A DNA stretch of 64,000 nucleotides from JACNKJ01 sp964344565 (GTDB lineage Bacteria > Krumholzibacteriota > Krumholzibacteriia > JACNKJ01). Made by a program: the position numbers and the translations under genes. Where the stretch lies: contig CAYFNT010000005.1 of NCBI GenBank assembly GCA_964344565.1, forward strand, positions 62,001-126,000. Reading direction: 5' to 3'. The notes under the pieces are model-generated. The model saw only the letters and a program-made list of their open reading frames with translations, had not been told where the DNA came from and did not search any database. Positions 57,570-64,000 of this stretch are shown here, piece after piece. How positions within the stretch are numbered: the first letter of the stretch is position 1; every line of letters starts with the position of its first letter.

Positions 57570-59114
57570 ATGTCCGAGTCCAAGGCAATGGCTCTCTGGC
57601 TGCCGATCCTGCTGGCCCTGCTGGGAGTGGCCATGGTGATCGTCGCCACCGCGCCCCACGGTGTCGGCGTGACCAGCGATACGGCCAGCTACTTCGCGGT
57701 GGCCGACCATCTGCTCGCGGGGGAAGGGTTCACCCGCTACGACGGCGAACCCTACAGCTCATGGCCCCCTCTATTTCCGGCATTGCTGGCGGCCGGGCAG
57801 GCCCTGGGCATGGAGAACGCCGCCGCCGCCCGGTGGATCAACGCCCTGGTCTTCGGCCTCATCATCCTCGTGGCATCCCGCTGGAGCCTGCGCAATCTGG
57901 ATAGCCGATTCCTGGCCCTGGCGGCCTCGCTGCTCTTCCTCTTCGCCTACCCGGTGCTGCGGGTCTCGCTCATGGCCTGGACCGAGCCGCTCTTCGTGCT
58001 CCTCAGCGCGGTCTTCCTGATCCTGCTGGCCCAGGATCCCCGGGAGCGCAAGCCCATCCACTTCGCCTGGCTGGTGCTCACCGCGACCCTGGCCTGGCTG
58101 GACCGCTACGTGGGCATCACCCTGGTGGGCACGGGCTTCATCATTCTGCTGCTGGAGAAGGAAGACAAACTCTCGCGCAATCTCGGTCGGGCGCTGCTCT
58201 TCGGATTCCTTTCCACCCTGCTGCCCCTGGCCTGGATCGTCCGGAACCTCGCGCTCACCGGCGCGCCGGCGGGGGAGCGCTCGCCCTCGACCTTCACCTT
58301 CCTCTTCAACCTGCGTTCGGCCCTCAAACAGACCGGCTGGTGGTTCATACCCGAAAGGCTGGGCGGCACCATCTCGACCCTGGGTCTTCTGGCCCTGGTG
58401 GCCATCCTCGTCTGGGTGGGTCTGCGCTGGCGTCGCAACGGTGAAGGCCCGCGTCGCGATCTGCGGATCTTCGGTCTCTTCACGCTGATCTACGTGGCCT
58501 TCCTCCTCTACACCTCCAGCCGCTACGCCTTCGAGGTCATCCATTCGCGCTACCTGATTCCGCTGTATCCGCCGCTCTTCTTCATGCTCTTCCGCAGCCT
58601 CGATCCCTACATGACCCAGGCCCGCAAGAGTCTGGCGGTGAAGCTCGTGGCCCTGCTGCTGGGCGTCTGGCTGCTCTATCCGGCGGCCCAGTCGGCGGTG
58701 GTGGTGAAGCAGGCCCGCGACAATGGGCTCATCAACTACTCCCGTCCGGCCTGGCGGGCCAGCGACCTGGCCCTCAAGATGGCCGAGTCGGCACCCGAGG
58801 GCCTGCGCTTCAGCAATCAGGCCGAGGCCCTCTACGTGCTGTCGAAGGTCTCGGCCCATCGCTCGCCGCGTACGACCTACCATCCCACCAGCAAGACGGC
58901 CACCGGAGAGCTGGACAGTTTCGCCGAGCATCTCGTGGGCGATGAGCCCGTCTACATGATCTGGTTCGATGCGGCGAGCCCGCACCCGCACCGGCGGAAC
59001 TTCCACACATTGGAAGACCTCTTCAAGCGCTACAATCTCTTCGAGATCCAGCGCTGCGCCGACGGCGCCGTCTTCCAGGTGCTGCCCGGACCGCCCGGCG
59101 GCGCCGCGCCCTGA
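57570..59114 (+). CDS. GT-C type membrane glycosyltransferase, second paralogue
   Basis: A 514-residue polytopic protein parallel to the gene at 54838: PHGVGVTSDTASYFAVADHL and YSSWPPLFPALLAA correspond to the same loop in the first copy, and GERSPSTFTFLFNLRSALKQ to its GERSPSAFGLALNLRRLLKA. It should have the same GT-C chemistry with a lipid-linked sugar donor. I chose the ATG at 57570 because AAAGGAGG lies six bases upstream; an ATG at 57564 directly abuts that site. The acyltransferase gene follows ten bases later, linking it with envelope lipid modification. Confidence 0.8.
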   Translation: MSESKAMALWLPILLALLGVAMVIVATAPHGVGVTSDTASYFAVADHLLAGEGFTRYDGEPYSSWPPLFPALLAAGQALGMENAAAARWINALVFGLIILVASRWSLRNLDSRFLALAASLLFLFAYPVLRVSLMAWTEPLFVLLSAVFLILLAQDPRERKPIHFAWLVLTATLAWLDRYVGITLVGTGFIILLLEKEDKLSRNLGRALLFGFLSTLLPLAWIVRNLALTGAPAGERSPSTFTFLFNLRSALKQTGWWFIPERLGGTISTLGLLALVAILVWVGLRWRRNGEGPRRDLRIFGLFTLIYVAFLLYTSSRYAFEVIHSRYLIPLYPPLFFMLFRSLDPYMTQARKSLAVKLVALLLGVWLLYPAAQSAVVVKQARDNGLINYSRPAWRASDLALKMAESAPEGLRFSNQAEALYVLSKVSAHRSPRTTYHPTSKTATGELDSFAEHLVGDEPVYMIWFDAASPHPHRRNFHTLEDLFKRYNLFEIQRCADGAVFQVLPGPPGGAAP

Positions 59115-59124
59115 GGATGAAGGC

Positions 59125-60033
59125 GTGAGACTGAAGCATCGCATGGAACTCGGCCTGGTTCGCGCGGGCCTGTCCCTGGGAAATCTCTTTCCCTGGTCCT
59201 GGATCAGCGCCAAGGGCGCGGTGCTCGGTGCCTTCACCTTCCACGTGCTGCGCATCCGGCGGAGGGTGGTCCTGGAGAACCTGCGCATCGCCTTCGGCGA
59301 GGGCATGGACGGGGCCGAGCGGAAGCGCGTGGCCGCCGCCTGCTATCGGGTCTTCGGGCGGGCGAACTTCGAGTACTTCGGCCTGCCCGCCCTGAAGCGG
59401 CGAGGCGTGCTCGAGAAGATCGAAGTGGAGGGACGCGAACACCTGGACGCCGCCCGGGAGCGGGGCAAGGGCATCATCCTGCTCATGAGCCATTTCGGGA
59501 ACTGGGAGATGCTCGGGCTCATGGGGCGGCACCTGGGCCTCGAGGTGAATCTGCTGGTGGGGGATCTGTCCAACCCCGGCGTGGACGAGGCCATGAACCG
59601 CCTGCGCGAGCGCCTGGGCCTTCGCATCCTGCGGCGGGGCATGGCCCTGCGCGAGACCCTCAAGCTCCTGCGCGCCGGCGGCACGGTGCTCTTCCCCGGC
59701 GATCAGGAAGCCCGCTGGCACGGCGTCACGGTGCCCATGTTCGGGCGGGCCACCCTCACCCATCCGGGGGCGGCTCACTTCGCCCTGAAGAGCGGGGCGG
59801 CCATCCTCATGGGCTTTCCCATCCGCGAGGGGTCGAACTTTCGACTGAAGTTCCTGCCGCCCATCCTGCCCGAGGGCGATGGCGACAAGGAGGATGTGCA
59901 ACGCCTCACCGCCCGGCATGTGGCGGCCCTGGAATCGGTGGTGCGGGAGCATCCCGAGCAATGGTTCTGGATGCACAAACGATGGAAGGCCGCTCCGAAG
60001 GATCGCGATGGAAGACCCATCGCGATGACTTGA
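59125..60033 (+). CDS. LpxL/HtrB-type lipid A or lysophospholipid acyltransferase
   Basis: A 302-residue acyltransferase of the LABLAT group. It starts at GTG (59125), with GAGG eight bases before it. An N-terminal hydrophobic anchor, then LMSHFGNWEMLGLMG with the catalytic HxxxxE, RRGMALRETLKLLRAGGTVL, FPGDQEARWHGVTVPMFG and a C-terminal HPEQWFWMHKRWK are the family blocks. LpxL-type enzymes add secondary acyl chains to lipid A on the cytoplasmic face. Together with hldE this suggests an LPS-bearing outer membrane. Its TGA stop opens a TGAAC repeat array. Confidence 0.9.
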   Translation: MRLKHRMELGLVRAGLSLGNLFPWSWISAKGAVLGAFTFHVLRIRRRVVLENLRIAFGEGMDGAERKRVAAACYRVFGRANFEYFGLPALKRRGVLEKIEVEGREHLDAARERGKGIILLMSHFGNWEMLGLMGRHLGLEVNLLVGDLSNPGVDEAMNRLRERLGLRILRRGMALRETLKLLRAGGTVLFPGDQEARWHGVTVPMFGRATLTHPGAAHFALKSGAAILMGFPIREGSNFRLKFLPPILPEGDGDKEDVQRLTARHVAALESVVREHPEQWFWMHKRWKAAPKDRDGRPIAMT

Positions 60034-60092
60034 ACCTGAACGTGAACCTGAACTATTGCAGTTCCGCGTTCACGTTCACGTTCAAGTTCAAC
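60031..60092. repeat. Facing TGAAC arrays starting at two convergent stop codons
   Basis: On the plus strand the acyltransferase's TGA begins TGAACC, TGAACG, TGAACC, TGAAC. On the minus strand the DUF3467 gene's TGA begins TGAACT, TGAACG, TGAACG, TGAACG. The two arrays face each other around a short centre and can pair as a long imperfect hairpin. No T-tract is present. Confidence 0.88.
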
Positions 60093-60411
60093 TCGGCACG
60101 TTGGAACCCGGCGTGAAGCCCATGGGGCCGCCGGCCGCCGGCTCGGGCAGCTTGCCGTGGTTCTTCTCGTAGCGTTCGATGTTGCCCTCGAGGGACTTGA
60201 GGAAGGCCTTGGCGTTGGGCGCGGCCATGATCACGCGCTCGACCACCTGGGCCTTCTGGATGCCCGGCAGCACCCGAACGAAGTCGAAGACGAACTCGCT
60301 GCTGGAATGGGTGACCACCGTGGCGTTGGCGTAGGTGCCCTGGGCCTTCTCTTCCTTCAATTCGATGTTCACGCGCTGGCCCTGGGGGGCCTGGGGATTG
60401 TCCTGGCTCAT
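60088..60411 (-). CDS. DUF3467 family protein
   Basis: A 107-residue protein. INIELKEE-like VNIELKEEKAQGTYANAT, then SSSEFVFDFVRVLPG and AQVVERVIMAAPNAKAFLKS match DUF3467, a small family of unknown function found in many bacteria. The C-terminal 15 residues are Gly- and Pro-rich. GGAAGGAAGG precedes the ATG at 60411; a longer upstream frame has no support. It is divergent from hldE and convergent with the acyltransferase gene. Confidence 0.88.
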   Translation of the reverse strand: MSQDNPQAPQGQRVNIELKEEKAQGTYANATVVTHSSSEFVFDFVRVLPGIQKAQVVERVIMAAPNAKAFLKSLEGNIERYEKNHGKLPEPAAGGPMGFTPGSNVPS

Positions 60412-60492
60412 GGCCTTCCTTCCGAAACGGTGTTTACGTAACTCCTTCGTTTCCAGCATACATAGCGCCACGCTCCGCCGCCAGCCCCTTTC

Positions 60493-60521
60493 TTGACACC
60501 CCCCTACTTCCTTGGTAGCTT
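60493..60521 (+). promoter_or_regulatory. Possible sigma70 promoter for hldE
   Basis: A perfect TTGACA (60493-60498), a 17-base spacer and TAGCTT (60516-60521) lie 30 bases before the hldE start codon. Confidence 0.6.
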
Positions 60522-60550
60522 GCGCGAATTCCACCCTTCCGCGAGGATCC

Positions 60551-62053
60551 ATGAATCCGGTCCATCTGAATCCGCAAAGACTGGGCGACCTCCTCGGCGC
60601 CATGCGCGGCCTGCCCGTGCTGGTCCTGGGAGACGTCATGCTCGACCGCTACCTAGAGGGCCGCGTGGAGCGCATCAGCCCCGAGGGGCCGGTGCCGGTG
60701 GTGGACGTGTCCCGTCGGGACGCGCGGCTGGGCGGCGCCGCCAACGTGGCGCGAAACCTGGTCTCCCTGGGGGCCGAGCCCCTGCTGGCGACGGTGCTCG
60801 GCGCGGACGAGGCCGGCGCGGAACTGAGGGACATCCTCGCCCGGCGCGGCATCGCCGGCGACTGCCTGGTTGAGGATGGCGGGCGTCCCACGACGGTGAA
60901 GACCCGCGTGCTGGGGTCGGGGCAGCAGATCTGCCGCTTCGACGAAGAGAGCCGGTCGCCCCTGGATGCTCCCGTGCTGGCCGAGCTGCGCGACAGGTCC
61001 TTCGAGGCCCTGCGGCGCGCGAAGGCGGTGATCCTCTCGGACTACGGCAAGGGGGTCATGGAGGACGGACTCATCACCGATCTCATCACCGAGGCGAAGA
61101 AGCTCGGCGTGCCGGTGGTGGTGGATCCCAAGGAAGGACACTTCTCGGCCTATCGGGGCGCCGATCTGGTCACGCCCAACGCGGCCGAGGCGGGGGGCTC
61201 CTACGGTCAGCCCATCCACAGCGACGAGGACCTGGAGGCCGTGGGCCGCGGCCTCATGGAGCGCCTCGAACTGGGCGCCCTCATGATCACCCTGGGCGCC
61301 GAGGGCATCGCTCTCTTCGAGTCCGACGCGGAGCAGCGCCGATTCCCAGCCAAGGCCCGCAAGGTCTTCGACGTCACCGGCGCCGGCGACACCGTGGTCT
61401 CGGTGCTGGGACTGTCCATGGCGGCCGGAGCGGGCCTCGACGAAGGCGCGCGACTGGCCAACCTGGCCGCGAGCATCGTGGTGGGAAGGGTGGGCACCGA
61501 CGCCCCGTCCATCGACGAACTCATGGCCGCGGCCATGGACGAGATCCTCGACGGACGCGAAACCGAGAAGACCCCGGCACCCGGCCGAGTGCTCAGTCGG
61601 GCCGAAGGCGCCGAATGGACACAGGCCCAGCGGGGCAGCGGGCGAAAGGTCGTCTTCACCAACGGCTGCTTCGACGTGCTGCACTTCGGACACCTGGCCA
61701 TCCTGCGGGAAGCGGCGCGGCACGGCGACCTGCTCGTGGTGGGAATGAACTCGGACGAATCCGTGCGCCGTCTGAAGGGACCCGAACGTCCCGTGAACGG
61801 CGAGAACGAACGCGCGCGGCTCCTGGCCCACCTGAGCCCCGTGGACGTCGTGGTGGTCTTCGAAGAGGATACGCCCCTGGAGATCATCCGGGAACTGAAG
61901 CCGCAGGTGCTGGTGAAGGGCGACGAGTACGAAGAAGTCGACATCGTGGGGGCCGAGGACGTCCGCTCCTGGGGCGGAGAAGTGGTCCGCTTCCCCATGC
62001 AGGCGGGATTTTCCACCACGGAGACACTCAAGAAGATGGAGGAGCACTCTTGA
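60551..62053 (+). CDS. hldE: Bifunctional heptose kinase/adenylyltransferase HldE
   Basis: A 500-residue fusion for ADP-heptose synthesis of the LPS inner core. The PfkB-type kinase domain (about 1-335) has GDVMLDRYLEGRVERISPEG, LGGAANVARNLVSLGA, ILSDYGKGV and the catalytic VTGAGDTVVS. The nucleotidyltransferase domain (about 360-500) has VFTNGCFDVLHFGHLAILRE and ALLKGD-like VLVKGDEYEEVDIVGA. Both halves are complete. The ATG at 60551 has GAGG close upstream. Its stop overlaps sucC (TTGA). Confidence 0.96.
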   Translation: MNPVHLNPQRLGDLLGAMRGLPVLVLGDVMLDRYLEGRVERISPEGPVPVVDVSRRDARLGGAANVARNLVSLGAEPLLATVLGADEAGAELRDILARRGIAGDCLVEDGGRPTTVKTRVLGSGQQICRFDEESRSPLDAPVLAELRDRSFEALRRAKAVILSDYGKGVMEDGLITDLITEAKKLGVPVVVDPKEGHFSAYRGADLVTPNAAEAGGSYGQPIHSDEDLEAVGRGLMERLELGALMITLGAEGIALFESDAEQRRFPAKARKVFDVTGAGDTVVSVLGLSMAAGAGLDEGARLANLAASIVVGRVGTDAPSIDELMAAAMDEILDGRETEKTPAPGRVLSRAEGAEWTQAQRGSGRKVVFTNGCFDVLHFGHLAILREAARHGDLLVVGMNSDESVRRLKGPERPVNGENERARLLAHLSPVDVVVVFEEDTPLEIIRELKPQVLVKGDEYEEVDIVGAEDVRSWGGEVVRFPMQAGFSTTETLKKMEEHS

Positions 62054-63185
62054 AGATTCACGAATATCAGGCCAAGAAAATCTTCCGGCGATTCGGCATG
62101 CCGATTCCGGACGATCGCCTGGCCACGACCGCCGACGAGGTCAAGCAGGCAGCCACGGAACTGGGCGGCGGGCTCGTCGTGGTCAAGGCCCAGGTGCTGG
62201 TCGGCGGCCGTGGCAAGGCCGGAGGCGTGAAGCTTGCCGACGATCCCAACGACGCTCGCGACAAGGCCGAGGCCATACTGGGAATGGACCTCAAGGGGCT
62301 CACCGTGAAGAAGGTGCTGGTCTCGCCCGCCGTGGACATCGCCAGGGAATTCTACGTGGGCATTGTGCAGGACCGGGCCGGTCAGTGCGCCACCCTCATG
62401 GTGTCGGCCGCAGGCGGCGTGGACATCGAGGAAGTGGCCCGCACCGCTCCAGATAAGATCGTGAAGTACAGCATCAATCCCCGTCTAGGCCTGCTTCCCT
62501 ACGAGGCCCGGCAGGTGGCCTTCCAGGTGGCGGAAGGCAAGGTGGCCCTGAAGATCGCCGCCATCCTGGTGCAGCTCTGGAAATCCTACGAATCGGTGGA
62601 CGCATCCCTGGCCGAGGTCAATCCCCTGGTGGTCACGCCGGATGACGAGGTCTGGGCCATCGACGCCAAGATCAACCTGGATGACAATGGCCTCTTCCGG
62701 CAGAAGGAGCTGGCCGCCTGGCGCGATCCCGAGGAGAGCGAACCCGAAGAGAACGAGGCTCGGGAGGCCGGCCTCAGTTTCGTGAAGCTCGAAGGCAACG
62801 TGGGCTGTCTGGTCAACGGCGCCGGACTGGCCATGGCCACCATGGATCTGGTGAAGCACTACGGGGGCGCGCCGGCCAACTTCCTGGACATCGGCGGCAG
62901 CTCCAATCCCGACAAGGTGGTGAAAGCCCTGGATATCATCACCCGCGATCCCAACGTGAAGGCCATTCTCTTCAACATCTTCGGTGGCATCACCCGCTGC
63001 GACGACGTGGCCATGGGCATCATCGAGGCCAAGAAGCGCACGGACATCAGCCTGCCCGTGGTGGTGCGCCTGGTAGGAACCAATGAGGAAGAGGCCCGGG
63101 AGTTGTTGGCGGGTACGGACCTGGTTCCCGCGGAAACCATGGACGAAGCCGTCCAGAAAGCCATCGAATTGGCGGGAGGTGCGGC

Positions 63186-63189
<4 letters not shown>
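62050..63189 (+). CDS. sucC: Succinate-CoA ligase beta subunit
   Basis: A 379-residue subunit with a TTG start overlapping the hldE stop. KIHEYQAKKIFRRFGMPIPD opens the ATP-grasp domain, VVVKAQVLVGGRGKAGGVKL binds nucleotide, and LEGNVGCLVNGAGLAMATMD with GGAPANFLDIGG forms the CoA-ligase domain. With SucD it interconverts succinyl-CoA and succinate with NTP synthesis in the TCA cycle. sucD starts four bases before its end. Confidence 0.98.

Positions 63190-64000
<811 letters not shown>

Overview
This window reads as a chromosome segment from a high-GC, diderm (Gram-negative) bacterium, probably an uncultured member of the wider FCB group such as Krumholzibacteriota, Eisenbacteria or a relative. 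That placement is an inference. It rests on a PorU-like C25 peptidase beside a PorV-like barrel, a metalloprotease ending in a type IX secretion (T9SS) type-A sorting domain, a FlgD-like Ig C-terminus, several outer-membrane barrels, LPS genes (hldE, an LpxL-type acyltransferase) and a bacterial topoisomerase VI. Genes are densely packed. Many junctions overlap as ATGA, TGATG or TTGA, and TTG and GTG starts are common. No gene-free stretch exceeds 300 bases, and I saw no rRNA, tRNA, CRISPR array, prophage or insertion sequence.

Region by region: 1-2.8 kb holds the end of a LytR_C-domain gene, a DUF4321 protein, tatA and, convergent to them, a PpiD-like chaperone. 3.0-9.1 kb holds dnaE followed by an overlapping corrinoid-protein/URO-D methyltransferase cassette. 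9.2-12.2 kb holds a secreted double-FKBP isomerase and, on the minus strand, a patatin lipase with an MFS transporter. 12.2-17.2 kb holds topoisomerase VI (B then A) behind a near-consensus promoter, then a barrel protein, accA and a Trm112-like protein.

17.2-32.5 kb is the most distinctive part: a co-oriented cell-surface locus. Its order is PorU-like sortase/peptidase, PorV-like barrel, M6 protease with sorting domain, two DUF5683-like paralogues, a propeller-like secreted protein, a 1109-residue outer-membrane protein and an Omp85-family protein. I read it as a T9SS-type attachment and outer-membrane assembly module.

32.6-46.8 kb holds ligA, a rhodanese-methyltransferase fusion, a small secreted protein, an ECF sigma factor with an overlapping membrane partner, an S23-type four-helix protein, the dsbD-trxA reductive pathway, a DinG/XPD helicase, hutU-hutI and a PHP phosphoesterase. 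46.9-49.2 kb pairs an ECF-transporter S component with a TonB-dependent receptor. 49.3-64 kb is mostly housekeeping (aroC, aroK, rsmD, coaD, aspartate aminotransferase, obgE, dprA between two GT-C paralogues, LpxL-type acyltransferase, a DUF3467 protein, hldE, sucC, partial sucD).

A small-scale feature recurs at three gene ends: short arrays of TGAAC/GGACTGA units that start at or run through TGA stop codons. At one convergent junction each gene's stop codon opens its own inward-facing array.
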